The notes: generated by a model from the sequence alone, not told the origin. A stretch of DNA of 25,655 bases from Setaria digitata (GCA_003640385.1 RCAB01000696.1:1-25655); one strand, 5' to 3'; counted from the stretch's first letter, positions 10,798 to 22,268 are shown. Translations and numbers: made by a program.

Positions 10798-10927
10798 CTC
10801 TCTCTCTCTCTCTCTCTTTTCACGATGAGACTAACTAGCACATCAGCATCAGCAACTCCATAAACCATCATCAGCACAATCGTTGTTTGCAAACATTTTC
10901 AAACAACAACAACGGCTCATTCAACAG
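10798..10927 (+). other. (CT)n tract and probable non-coding 5' exon
   Basis: A (CT)10 tract at 10798-10817 is followed by an A/C-rich, T-poor segment unlike its surroundings (CATCAGCATCAGCAACTCC, then CAACAACAACGGCTCATTC). It ends in AACAG/GTACGT at 10927/10928, the strongest-looking donor in this part. All frames contain stops and there is no useful ATG, so an untranslated first exon is the best reading. The most likely partner is the acceptor at 14317. The distal promoter would then sit near the CT tract. This is inference from composition and the splice signal. Confidence 0.35.
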
Positions 10928-11990
10928 GTACGTACCATTCATCTCGAGAGCACCTTTGCAAACTCATTTATCCTAAATAAGCATTTGTACAAAATTGGGA
11001 CTTTCCTATTCCATTCATCACATTTATTTAGTTTATAGGAAGCCAAAAAGAAAAAGGAATGATTTTACTTGAAAACAAGAAAGTAATCCATATATTTATA
11101 TTATTACTGTCCATTATGTTATTTCGAGTTTTTTCCTTCATTTTTTGCACATTTTAATATTTTAAAGCAATTTATAGATTAAATTTCTTACTTGATAGAA
11201 TTTTTTTCTGATTTATCGTATTATAATTTATTTTCTTTTTTTTTTTTCAGTGAGGAGATCTTTCCAATCCTCTATCTTCGTTTTCTTTTTTTTACTTTGA
11301 ACAAATTAATTATCATTCCATTTCTATCATCTCTGTTGCTAACTTAAAGCATTTTCTCCCTAGCCATCCATCTTGTTGCATTTAATGGACTCATTAAGAG
11401 ATCACCTTTAGATAGGAACTTTGATAGCATTATGAGCATGTTAATGAATAGATATTAATAATAACGATAATAGTAAATAATGATCGTAATAATTGTCATC
11501 ATTAATATTTCAACTGACTTTAGTCATAAATAACAAATAGTGATAAATGGCAGTAACAATAAATTGTAGAAAAACTTTATAATTTATTAAAAAAGGAAAT
11601 TTAATAAACGTCATGTAAACTTATCTGGTTAATCTTTCATTGAAAAATTTGAATTAGCAAACTTGCTACGCGAACCGAAAGAAGCAGTTAGTTGGTGAAT
11701 GAAGCTAATTCTATAAAGTGTTCGAATCTTTTTAAAAAAAATTTATAAAGAGAAATACTTGACTTATATATGACACTGATATCAATACGTATGATACCAA
11801 GTATGGCAGATGTTTCAGTATCATTGCAGTGATAAGAAAAATGTGAAGAGATAGACAAATGATAAATTGGCAAACAAAAAACGAGAAGTAATTAGCAAAT
11901 AAGCATTTCCGCCACCTTCTTCTTTCTTCTTAGCTTATCAACATCATCTTCTTGCTTCCTAATCAGCTGAATTATGCCGATCCAATTTAT
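10928..11990. other. probable 5' intron, no gene seen
   Basis: AT-rich sequence with no supported coding exon. An acceptor-like TTTTTTTTTTCAG at 11239-11251 precedes TGAGGAGATC and could begin an alternative untranslated exon, but no donor is evident. The minus-strand open frame at 11688-11873 lacks splice signals and coding-like composition. Confidence 0.4.
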
Positions 11991-12029
11991 ATCTGCGTTA
12001 AATGGTTATTAAATCATCGAAACATTATA

Positions 12030-12480
12030 CATTCTTCCAGGTACAGTATATACAGTATATCCTTAAAATGGTATATCAGATACGTACATAGTAAATCGTA
12101 TATTCTGGGTCAAAGGTATATTATGCGGCATATCGAATTGCGGAAATATTGCAGATATATCTACAGAAATATAGATCTGTCTCTTACAGTATATCAAAAG
12201 AAATATGGATCGCAGAGGCAATAACAGATACAGTATATCTTCTTATCGGATACGTGTATTCTGAATTTGGATGATGTATTGAATGCAGTTTATTCTACAC
12301 TAGACAAGAATTTATCAGACAAAACATATCTCGGATTTGATGACATGCTAAATACAGTATAATTCAGCTCTTACAGTATATCAAAAGAAATATGGGTCGC
12401 AGCAGGCGGTATAACGCGAGTATTAGTGTTATATTGTATATTAAATACCGTATATTACTGCTGATATTTCAATATGAAAT
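12030..12480. repeat. diverged tandem repeat with TACAGTATAT motif
   Basis: The 35-bp segment at 12181-12215 (CTCTTACAGTATATCAAAAG and onward) recurs at 12368-12402 with one mismatch, an offset of 187 bp. TACAGTATA or close variants occur about six times. A second pair, GAATTTGGATGATGTATTGA at 12262 and GGATTTGATGACATGCTAAA at 12336, is also related. The block is less T-rich than its surroundings. It resembles an old mobile element or a decayed tandem array; no coding region or clear terminal repeats are visible. Confidence 0.6.
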
Positions 12481-12599
12481 AGAAAATAAAATACAGTTGG
12501 ATTCGATTACTTCTATAATAATGTATTAAAAAAGCATTTCGCCTTGCCTTTTTTTTGATAATTAACAGTAAAAATCTTAATTAACTATCACTACTATTA

Positions 12600-12850
12600 G
12601 CGCTAACAGAGGAAAAGTTCGAGTGGAAGAGGGAGAGGGGAGAGAAGAAGTTAGGATGAAAGATTGGTAATAAGGCAGAAGTGGATAGAATAAGTCAGGA
12701 TGGCACTAACAAGACCAACACAGCCTAGCACCGTCTAATTCCTCACCTAACCCCTCCACCTCTTCCTCCCCCTCTAATTTCCATCTCTAGGACTACATGT
12801 CATCAGTAGCTCGTACCTATTCTAGCTCGAGCTCATTATAATTCTGCTCC
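12600..12850. other. GC-richer patch, possible regulatory region or untranslated exon
   Basis: This segment is clearly richer in G and C than its surroundings. It has a purine-rich half (GGAAGAGGGAGAGGGGAGAG near 12625) and a C/T-rich half (CCCCTCCACCTCTTCCTCCC near 12750), which are partly complementary and could fold. It ends with an acceptor-like CCATCTCTAG at 12781-12790 and an AGCTCG-rich stretch. All frames carry stops. Its place before the 14354 start codon suggests promoter, enhancer or leader sequence. Confidence 0.3.
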
Positions 12851-13293
12851 AAATTTTCTTCCACTTTTTTTTTCAAAAAAAATAACATAAGCATTAAATG
12901 GATGACAGTGATAAGGCAGTGATAAATAAGTAAGTAAAAAAAGTATAAATTTTACGGAAAATTTAATTATAAACGAAAATGATTTGAAAAGATCTTTTTT
13001 CTCCAATCATTCAGTTATTTTTCTTAATCTTTGAATTCCTTTTTTCACAGCAATACAAGTTCAACACTGATAGTCACTTAATTGCTTAATTTAACTTAAT
13101 TAACTGTTCAGTTAATCATAACCAATTTTAACAATTGAATGATTTGAAGGAATCTAATAAAAAATTCTCCCCATAGTGCACGATTTCTATTTGATCAGCT
13201 GATCTGCTGATTTTTCAACTGACTGAATGGTTGATTCTTGAAATTTAACATAGAATATAGCATGATGATATTTGAAACGCCATCTGATTAGTT

Positions 13294-13418
13294 CTATCTT
13301 CGTATGAAATCACTTTTACGGCCACATTCTGTTTTTCTTTTAATTGCAAACCTATTTAATCCGATTAGCCCTTCAATTAGCATACTCATACTATTTGCGC
13401 ATATGTGAACTGCTTCTT
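13294..13418 (-). CDS. candidate terminal exon, minus strand
   Basis: Not recognised. After the acceptor TTAAACTTAG the minus strand is open for 40 codons and ends in TAG. The peptide has mixed, coding-like composition (EAVHICANSMSMLIEGLIGLN, then a basic tail with KRK and GRK). The frame continues open upstream to an ATG at 13500, so an unspliced 68-residue ORF is an alternative. No upstream exon was found to join to it. A donor-like AATAG/GTTTGC inside could make it an internal exon. Confidence 0.22.
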
Positions 13419-13795
13419 CTAAGTTTAAATTTGGAAAACAAAATAATCTGTTCAATACAATAAAATAGTTGGGAGAAAACGAATAACGGAATAGATACAT
13501 AACAGTTGGTTTATTGATTTAGGTTGTAACAGTAGCGCTATTCTGTAAAATAATGTTTAATTATGGAATGATTGGACAGGATTGAATCTATAAATGATGA
13601 AATAGGAAAAAGAAGCAAGATGAACGCAGCGGAAATTTTTTCTGACAATTCATTTCATTGGAAATTTGAAATTTTTTCATTTAATTTTTTTTCCTTACTC
13701 TAGATTTTGTGAAAGAATTGCGGTTAAAATATAAAACAATCTAATATTACTATTTTTATTAAAATCGTTACCATTTGTTGTTTATTGCCACTGTT

Positions 13796-14182
13796 TGATT
13801 ATTATTATTGCTAATTATTGTTATTATTTATTATTATTGCTATTTATTATTATTATTTATTAGTATTATTATTTATTATCATTATTTGTTATCATTATTT
13901 ATTATTATTTATTATTATTATTTATTATTATTATCCATTAGTCTTATTATTTATTATTATTATTTACCATTATTATTTATTATCATTATTTATTATTNAT
14001 TATTATTATCCATTAGTCTTATTATTTATTATTATTATTTATTATTATTATTTATTATTATTATTTATTATTATTATCCATTAGTCTTATTATTTATTAT
14101 TATTATTTACCATTATTATTTATTATCATTATTTATTATTACTATTTATTATTATTATTGTTATTGTTATTATTATTATTAA
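13796..14182. repeat. (TTA)n minisatellite with higher-order repeat and one N
   Basis: Nearly pure TTATTATTAT with interspersed TTTATTATCATT and a recurring longer unit (CCATTAGTCTTATTATTTAT at about 13935, 14010 and 14080). The only ambiguous base of the window is at 13998, inside this array, so its length in the assembly is doubtful. The two long open frames across it are artefacts of the repeat. Confidence 0.9.
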
Positions 14183-14317
14183 TTATTCTGACTAGTATCA
14201 GTTAAAGCTTAATAATTCCCTCCTTCTCCACGCATTTTTTTGATGCAATACATACCATGAAAAAGCAAAGAGAAAGTGTCGAACATTCTAGAAATTTAAT
14301 GAAACTAAAACTTTCAG

Positions 14318-15029
14318 ATTCCCTGAACCGGATGAGGTCGGAAGTTAACAGAAATGGATAATGATGATCAAATAATGCATCCGAATGATGCCGAACTGCT
14401 TGCATCTGAGGAAGAATTTGGCCATTCATCAGAGCCACAACCATCTACTTCATTTTTTATCAATTCTTCCTTATCATCATATCAATTCAATCATAATAAT
14501 AATTTCTCAATGCAACAATTTCTCTCATCACAAACACTACCGCAATCAACAATTGAATCTGCACTACACTGTCTCGCTGAGCCATTAATTCAGTTAATTG
14601 CCACCGATGAACTACCAAATATTAATTCACGCTTAATTACATCGGACTATTCCAATTCAGCAATCTTCTCATCCATGCAATCATCATTCTTATCAGCTGC
14701 AGCACAATCATCAACCGAATTACTAAATTCACTTGCCTGGGATCAGTGGTTATGTGCTTTAGCGACATCATTAAGTTCAGCTGAATGGCAATTTTACTGG
14801 ATGAATTATTTATCGCTTTATGGTACCACAGGTTTACCTCAACACCTTGTTAATTTTTTTGCTGCAGTCACATCTGAGTCTAGACCTGAAGCTATACTTC
14901 AAACCATCATACCTGATGTAACACCTGAAACTACTGCTACACCTGGAAATTTCAATTTTTCTTCATCATCCAATTTAACAGCAATACATGCCAGGAGCAA
15001 TTCAATTGATCATCGACAACAATTCTATG
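14318..15029 (+). CDS. 5' coding exon of an unrecognised Ser/Asn/Gln-rich protein
   Basis: Exon with acceptor CTTTCAG at 14311-14317, a 36-base leader holding an in-frame stop, ATG at 14354, and a good donor TATG/GTATGT at 15029/15030 (phase 1). It encodes 225 residues. The N-terminus is acidic (MDNDDQ, then EEEFGHSSEPQPSTS). Residues 35-65 are Ser/Asn/Gln-rich with an HNNN run, and 66-90 are hydrophobic-amphipathic. Residues 123-175 form a Trp/Leu-rich segment (four Trp, for example LAWDQWLCALATSL). Residues 180-215 are Thr/Pro/Ser-rich. There is no signal peptide. Such low-complexity N-termini are typical of transcription factors and other regulators, but the defining domain would be in later exons, and I do not recognise the family. 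This is the most secure coding exon in the right half. Confidence 0.75.
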
Positions 15030-17190
15030 GTATGTAGTTTTTGTTTACTTTTCTTTTGTCTAAAATTTCCTTTTGTTCTTTCTCAGAATTTTTTTTCTTT
15101 GCTAAATTTCCAAAATGCTAATTATTACAATTTTATTACATTTAAATGTATGAAGTGATTTTTTTAACCGTTAATTGTCCGCTGAAAGGTTAAAAAAGAA
15201 AAAAAAAAACCATTGGTTCATGAAAATGTTAGAAGTTTTGAGCAACTCTAAATTAAACCATTGCTTTTTTTGCCTTCCACTTCTTACGTCAATTTTTTTT
15301 TCTTTTTTCTTTCTCTGTTTTTTTGCGATAATAATTCTATCAGTTTGTTTGAAAATTATTAATTTGCTTGAAGCCTGATAAAAATTAATATCAGCAATTT
15401 ATTGGCGCTGCTCCTGTTTATCACATCAAATAGAAGTTTGAAAATTTGTCACAAACTTTACACTGGACAAAAATTAACAAATTTTCGTTGGAATGTTTCA
15501 TTCGCGACAAATAAATTACCAATCAAATGAAAATAACTTACCACAACAAAAAATAAATAAATAAGTAAAAAAAGAGGCAAAAAAATATTGTTTAAGAACA
15601 ATTTAGATGTTATTTTATAAATTAAATTATGATAATTTTAACAGCTCTCTAAATATTGCGGCTTTTTTTTTTTTGTTTTTACAATCTAATTACAAATCCT
15701 CTAAAAAAAAAAATCATTTTTTAATTTTTTTTTTACATTTCTCTCTTCCACATACTTGCTCAATTACATTTGTTAAATTTCACTCCGCGACGAAGCCAAA
15801 AAGAAATTTCGCTTTTTTGCAAATAAACTCCTTTTTTTCTCCCCTCCCAGTCTAATTCCTTCACTTTACTACAGGTAATATTTTCACCTGTTCATAAATA
15901 AATTATCATTTAGAGAAAGTCGTTATAGTTGTCCTACTTATTAGTCATTAAATGATAAATTTTTTATTTGCCATTTTCCTTTTCTTATATTGAATTAAAT
16001 AAAATGATGCGAAGTTTGAAAGGCTGAAATCATTTCTACAAGATTTTAATTTCTGTTGACTATAATTAAACCATTTATTCAACTCATTATCATCAATTTT
16101 TCTTCGCTTTTTTTTTTTCAGCGTTTAATAATAGTTTTAAGATAAATACAAGTAAATTTATTTCATAGATCGAATTATCATTATCAGTAAAATTTCTATT
16201 ATTTCTCTTTTCGTCTCTCCAATTGCTATCTTTTTTTCCTTCTTCTTTTGTTCTCTTTCTCTCTCTTTTTTCGTAATTTAAAGAATCAAAAAAGTTTTCT
16301 TTTTTCTCCCTTGACGTGCTTCTCTTTCAGCGATAATTCTTTTTCAAAAATATAAGTTTAATCAATTTTTTTCTAAGATTTTCTTTTTGATACATTTAAA
16401 AATGAAAATCCAATTAAATTCTGTTTTTTTTTTTCAAATTATCAATATTAATCACTGTTAGCAAATTTAGAAAACTAAATTATTCTTGAGTACTGAATTG
16501 AGAAACAGAATGCAGTCGAGAACCAGTGCTGATAGTAGTTCAATAGTGATAATTCTTTCTTCATTACTATTATCAAAATTTTTATATATTAAATCATTAC
16601 TTTTTACAAATTATCACTTTTTCTTCATAAATTAATGGACGCTGAAGTATTATTTTCATTCCTAAAATACATTTTATTTTGGCGTTGTGAGCTTTAGATG
16701 AATAAAATGAATGAAAATGGCTTTTCATTTATTTGCAATTAATTTGTTATTATCTTTATCAAACTACGTCATTCACGGACAATTGAAATAAGCAATATTG
16801 CAATTTATCATATCACTGGCACTAAAAAGATTAAATACTTTAACAGTAGCAAGCTAATTATATCATTATGAATTATAAAGATAATTTTGTTAAAGGTGCA
16901 CACAACACCCACTCCATACTCGCATATAAATATGCAATAATCAAAAAGGATATTTATTTATTAAACATTTAATGAACAAACATTTCCTCATTTGTGACAA
17001 ATTTTTGTTCTTGTTTCTCTCTTTTTTCTTCTTTTCAATTATTTGATATTTAATTATTACTTTTTATACCTGAAGATATTGCAAATCACTGAAATTGTTT
17101 AGGAAAAAATGCTTATCAAAAATCAAAAAATCTCTTCCATTTTTTCTTCACTTAAATTAGTAAATAGTAATTAACAATTCTCTCATTTCA
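15030..17190 (+). other. probable long first intron of the 14354 gene
   Basis: AT-rich with many poly-T runs. One possible 32-nt exon lies at 16122-16153, after a run of T and CAG and before CAA/GTAAAT. It would accept the phase-1 end of the 15029 donor and add about ten residues (AFNNSFKINT). That is too short to trust. A frame open at 16468-16640 includes MQSRTSADSSS, but it has no good donor. Confidence 0.35.
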
Positions 17191-17199
17191 AATGTTAAA

Positions 17200-17340
17200 A
17201 TGACGACAGCGAAGAATTATCAATTAAAAATTTTCGTGAAAGATTACGAACTCTTATTTCCACCCTTTTTGATTTTCTTTTTCCTTTTTTCATTTTACAA
17301 TGCAGAAGGATACTTAGAAAATGTTTCATCAAAACAATAA
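17200..17340 (+). CDS. doubtful 46-residue ORF with hydrophobic segment
   Basis: ATG at 17200 to TAA at 17338-17340. The start is MTTAKNYQLKIFVKD, followed by a hydrophobic run (FLIFFFLFSF) and a short polar tail (EGYLENVSSKQ). An acceptor-like TACAATGCAG lies inside it. Nothing else supports expression, and frames of this length arise by chance in such DNA. Confidence 0.12.
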   Translation: MTTAKNYQLKIFVKDYELLFPPFLIFFFLFSFYNAEGYLENVSSKQ

Positions 17341-17960
17341 AATGTTGTTAATATGATTATTATCTTGTCAGATATTTGTTAACAATAATAATTAAATGTG
17401 ATGATAATTATTATTTATTAATGAAAAGATTAATTAAATACTCAGTATTACTGCAATATAATTCAATTAATATTATTATTACAATATTCACTGATTAATA
17501 TTATTACAATTACAATAATTAGTAGCCAATAATAATAATTAATTACAATAATTATTATTATTGTCATATGTTATAATTACTAATAATTATATTGATTATT
17601 AAGTATTATTGTTACAATAATTATTAATAGTAATATTAATTAAGCGACTACATATTTTATTTATTAAAAGCGATTGTAATAGTGATAATAGTTAAGTGTG
17701 ATCATGATTATTATTGTCATATTTTTCTTTAATTCTTATCTCACTATTAATTATTATTATTGCCACTGATTATTAATATCACGCTTAACTGTTGCTGTCA
17801 TTATAATTAATTGTTTTTGTCATTAATTATTATTATTACTAATCATTATTATCACCATTAAACATTATGGTTATGACTGCTGCTAACCCATTAGTCACTG
17901 TCAGTATTTACTTATTTTTATCACTCTTAATTATTATTATTTATTGTCTTTTTTTTAAAT
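17341..17960. repeat. degenerate TAAT/ATT-rich low-complexity block
   Basis: Dense TAATAATTATTATTA-type sequence on both strands, much of it self-complementary, with no coding frame. It is related in composition to the cleaner TTA array at 13796-14182 but lacks that higher-order unit. Confidence 0.7.
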
Positions 17961-19460
17961 TCATAAGATCCACCTTGCTGCGATAGTCTTACTTGCTGAA
18001 CAGCTTGTTCCAAGTATTTGAAAAAATCTTCAAAGAAAGCTGGATAATTAATTTGCCTTTCATCCGAGAAATAAATGTCGATAAATTGAATTTCATTTTG
18101 TATATGTTTATATGTATAAGTCGAAAGTTTACAGTGTCATCCATCTTTCTTCTTTCTTTTGAAAAATTTTTAAATTAAACCGTATTTATTCTTATGAATT
18201 GTATTCATAGAAAGTATTCAATATCTTTCAAATATATGAGAAATTTTTGAAATAATTAAGAAAGTTTTTAAATTCAGAGGAGGAGGAGGGAGAGAGGGAA
18301 ACAAAACAAAAAGTGAAGCACAATTGAGTTAGTATTTCAATGACACTGTGATAGCTTTCAGTTCGCTAAAGATATCTTATCAGCATCCAATTCCTTTTTT
18401 TTTTCCTTGATAAACCTAAAAGTCGCAAATATTTTTTTGCTTTTTCTACTTTTCTTTTTTTTTTTTTTTTTTTTTTTTTTTGTTAAAAAAATATTAGAAG
18501 TGTTTAACTTTTTCCACTACTACGAAAACAAGTTATGAAGAAAAATATTTGAAGATCGAAATTAGCGATCAAATTATTTAATGAAAACCGCTGGATTTAC
18601 TAATTTACCGCTTTAAATAATCAGATTTTTAAAATTCCTCTAACCGGATTTAAATTTTTTTTTCTTTTTTATTTTCTTTAAAAATTTAGCATTATTACGA
18701 GGAAATCCGAAGCACTGGTAATTTTTTCTTTTTTTTTTAAAAAAAATATTATTTAAGTTAAAATCTCCAATTTTTTCTTTCTTTCTTTAGATTTTCTTTT
18801 CTGATATATCAAAATGAAATTTTACTCTAACCATATTTGACGCATTAACTCTATCACTAACGGAATGATTGACACTAAAATATAAAGCAATTTTCAGTTC
18901 AGTTTCCGTTGTTTTTTTCTTTTCCTTTTACACTTTTGCAAATATTTAAGTACAATTTTATGAAATGTAATTTTACGCACCATAATGATATTTTAATCTT
19001 TCTTATCAGACACATGAGATTACTGATAAGTTTATTTTTCTAATTAGTTATTTTAAATATAAGAAAGAAATTTAATAACAAAACAAACATTTTTATTATC
19101 CAGTATTTTTGCAATTTACTGAGCATTCGGTAACCTTAAATTAATGATGAATTATGATGATACGAACTTAACAGCAGATAATTTATGCTAGATTTTTATC
19201 AGAACACTTTCTAAAATTTTGGAAAAAAAAACTAATACTTTAATAATTGTTCATCTTTTCTACTTTTCTAAACATTTTTGTTCGATAATAATTATAACAA
19301 TTGGCATCTGTTCCCTTTTTAATCATAATTTCGCAATTGTGCGAAGTATAAATCATCATTTTTATTAAACTTTCACCTGCTGAAACATTAATAATAATTA
19401 AAAAACAACAACAATACTTAACAACAGACAGCCTTAAAAAATAAAGCTAATTTATCTCTT
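17961..19460. other. no supported gene; poly-T and purine tracts
   Basis: This stretch contains a poly-purine tract (18279-18300), a T run of about 28 at 18454-18481, and several shorter T runs. The frame at 17993-18178 on the + strand is open, but two minus-strand frames across the same place are open too, so none can be called. Confidence 0.45.
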
Positions 19461-19464
19461 TTTT

Positions 19465-19469
<5 letters not shown>

Positions 19470-19501
<32 letters not shown>
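19470..19501 (+). repeat. (TC)n microsatellite
   Basis: About 16 uninterrupted TC dinucleotides after a T run. The surrounding 19500-20330 sequence has no supported gene; the frame at 19899-20156 is T/C-rich low complexity. Confidence 0.9.
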
Positions 19502-19504
<3 letters not shown>

Positions 19505-20339
19505 AAACAAGGAACAAAAAAAGAAAACTGAAAAAAGAGGAAATTGGTTCTGTTTAATTCTCGAAATTTTCCTGCCAAAATATTTCTCTCTGTGCAATTT
19601 TTTCTTCTCTTTTGGTTTTTAACTTCTATTAAGTTGTGAATTAAAAAATTTTGTCCCTTACATAGTGCAATGTTTGCTAATTACTAATTACTTTTTCATC
19701 ACTTATTCACTCATGTCTCCGTTCAATAAAAAAAAAAAAAAAAAAATGTGAACCTTATAATTTAATTAACCTATGTAAACTTCGGAATTTTACAAAACTG
19801 TTAGATTTAGTGTTTCAATTTCTACTCCTTTTATATTCATTTCAACTGTTTTTTTTTCCTCTCAATTTTTCAACCATTTCAAACTGTCAATAAATCAGTT
19901 GATTCATTTCATTCCAATTCGTATTTTTCTTCTCAGTTCATTTCATTTCATGTTCAATCCAATTCCACTCCATTCTTCCATTTCAATTCATTTTCAATAC
20001 CAGAAACCTGTCATCTCTCCTGAAAGGTACACATTGTACATTTGCTTTCTTCAAGTCAAAATACTCACCTCTGCATTGGCAAACAATCAAAACACACTTA
20101 ATGTTATTTTAATTCTAACAAGCAGTTGTCGACTGTTCCCATTCATTCAGTCATGATAATAATGATCTTGATAACAATCATGATAATGGTGGTAGCAATG
20201 AGAACGATCACAATGTTATTAGTATGAATAATTGATATCTGATAATATCACTGTTACTGCTTGTGATAACAGTTGTTCTGCTATTTCATATCCATTCATT
20301 CGTTCTCCCACATTTCCAATATTAACACACATTTTCTAC

Positions 20340-20720
20340 GCGCATGCACCTACGCCTTCATTCATGCATGCATGTGTACGTTCGTGTGTGCATGTCCCAT
20401 GCATGCATACGTGTGTATCTATGTCAGTATGCATGCATACGTAAGTTCATTTGTGTATGTGTGATACATCTGTATGTATGTCTTAGTGCATGCTTCAATA
20501 CATGCATACATGTGCGTGCAAGCGTGCGCATACGTATTTGGAGGCCTTAGTGAATGCTTGAATACGTGGACATGTGTATGTGTGAGTGCATGCATGCGTG
20601 AGTGCATGTAACATGCGTGTGCGCTGCGTGCAAATGTGTATTTACATGTGTGCGTGCCATCGTCAAACATGTAATGAATGTTAAGATGCACGCACATACA
20701 CGCAGACAGAGACATAGACA
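20340..20720. repeat. CATG/TGCA-rich alternating purine-pyrimidine tract
   Basis: Roughly 380 bp of diverged GCATGCATGTGTGCATACGT-type sequence, on average alternating purine and pyrimidine and much less AT-rich than its surroundings. It has few stop codons in any frame, which explains several overlapping open frames on both strands; none is a gene. This is an old compound microsatellite or satellite fragment and could adopt Z-form DNA. Confidence 0.8.
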
Positions 20721-20805
20721 AAGACATACACACACGGAGAAGGATAGAATAGACTGGAAGATTGATCTAAGGGGAAAACGGCTGGATAGATGCATCCTTC
20801 TGAAT

Positions 20806-20920
20806 CCATCTATCTATCTATCCTTCTATCCATTCATTCATTCATTCATATCTCTGTGGGCTAACTAGCTGACTGACTGACTGACTAACTAACTAACTAG
20901 ACTAAACTAAACTGACTGAG
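20806..20920. repeat. compound tetranucleotide microsatellites
   Basis: (ATCT)n at about 20808-20822 and (CATT)n at 20831-20849 are followed by (GACT)n and (AACT)n at about 20870-20898. They adjoin the CATG-rich tract and belong to the same repeat-dense block. Confidence 0.85.
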
Positions 20921-20929
20921 CGACTAATT

Positions 20930-21836
20930 GATGGTGGATGTTATTATCAAATCTGAAATGAAGCTGAAGGAAGGAAAACACGATGAGCTTTCAAAAATTA
21001 CTTCAACCATTTCGAACAACTATTATTTCCTTCTTTTCTTTATGTTTGATTCTTTTTTTTTTTTTTTGTTTGTTTTTGACTTTTCTTTCTTTCTTTGTTT
21101 TGTTTTGTTTAATTATTAAAACAATAGGGAGCAATTGGACCAATTAAAATTTCCTAAACTATATGTAACTGAGAAAGAAACGAATTCTTTTTTTTTTTTC
21201 CTTTATTACTGTTGATTGAGTTAATATTTTTATGTTTGATTCGATTAAATTTCTACTCAAAATTTTTGATTACATTTCTTTCATTTTCATTCATTTATTT
21301 ACTCATTATTTGTCAGTTGTTTCTTACCCTTTCCGTCTTATTTTCGGTAGTTATTAATTTGTAATAGAAGTCAAAAAAAAAGAAAAAGAAAAAGGAAAAA
21401 TGACTATCTAAGATCAAAGGGAATATGGTTGGGAAGTTTTTGATTTCTTGAATTTTTTTTGGATATTTTGAAAAATTACATAAGATATGCTAACAGAGTA
21501 TGCGACTTTCTCGAGTAATGTTTGTGACATCGTCGAGAGTTGGTATCAGTGATTAGGACTGCTCAAATTTCAAAATGATCAGGTTTCTCAAATTTCAACG
21601 TATTATGATTAAATTTGAGGGAAGGAAAAAATGCAACCTAGCACAGAACTTCTAACAAAATGAATTCATTAATGATTTCATTTTTTAGTTGATATATTTT
21701 TGTTGATAAGAGATTCATTAACAGTAGCTCTTTATTGACTTATCAATTTAATATATTTTTATTTTTAAATTACAAACTGTTTTGAAAAAGAGATTTTGTA
21801 CTTTTTAAATTATCCCATTTAATATATAATAAGCTT

Positions 21837-21870
<34 letters not shown>

Positions 21871-22260
21871 TATTTATACCTTTTTCGCACAAAAAAAAAA
21901 GGTAAATTATATTTTTCATTGTTTTATAAAAGGAAAAAGTCATGTAATAATCCTGTCTATTACGCTAATAAGTAATAAATCCATTTTTTTTTTTTTTTTT
22001 ATTTTTTCTTAAATAGACGGAATATTGTAAAATAAAACTATGTACTGAATTTATCCTCTGCAAAGAGAAAATTGCGTACTTTTTGAACTAAATTTAATTT
22101 TCTTTAATTTAATTTAATTTTTCAATTTGTTGATGTAGGAGCTGAAAAGTTATTTATTTATTTTTTTTATTTGTAAAACTAATTTAAATATTTTTAGCTT
22201 AACAATTTAATGAACAGAAAAATTCATTTTTTTTTGCAAAGCAAAATTGTATACTTTTTA
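20930..22260. other. no supported gene; poly-T tracts
   Basis: Contains T runs at 21052-21066, 21838-21867 and 21983-22000. A less AT-rich patch at 21485-21560 has a 21-codon frame from ATG 21490 (MLTEYATFSSN) on the + strand and an open frame on the minus strand. Neither can be joined to another exon. Confidence 0.4.
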
Positions 22261-22268
22261 GTTTATCG

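Noticed and set aside
11952..12224. 90-codon + strand frame
   Set aside because: It falls in the TACAGTATA repeat block and its Tyr/Ile/Arg content follows from the repeat.
14202..14444. Minus-strand 80-codon frame
   Set aside because: It overlaps the well-supported + strand exon and is its shadow.
20344..20868. Several overlapping Cys/His-rich frames on both strands
   Set aside because: They arise from the CATG/TGCA repeat, which has few stops in any frame; they are not real cysteine-rich proteins.
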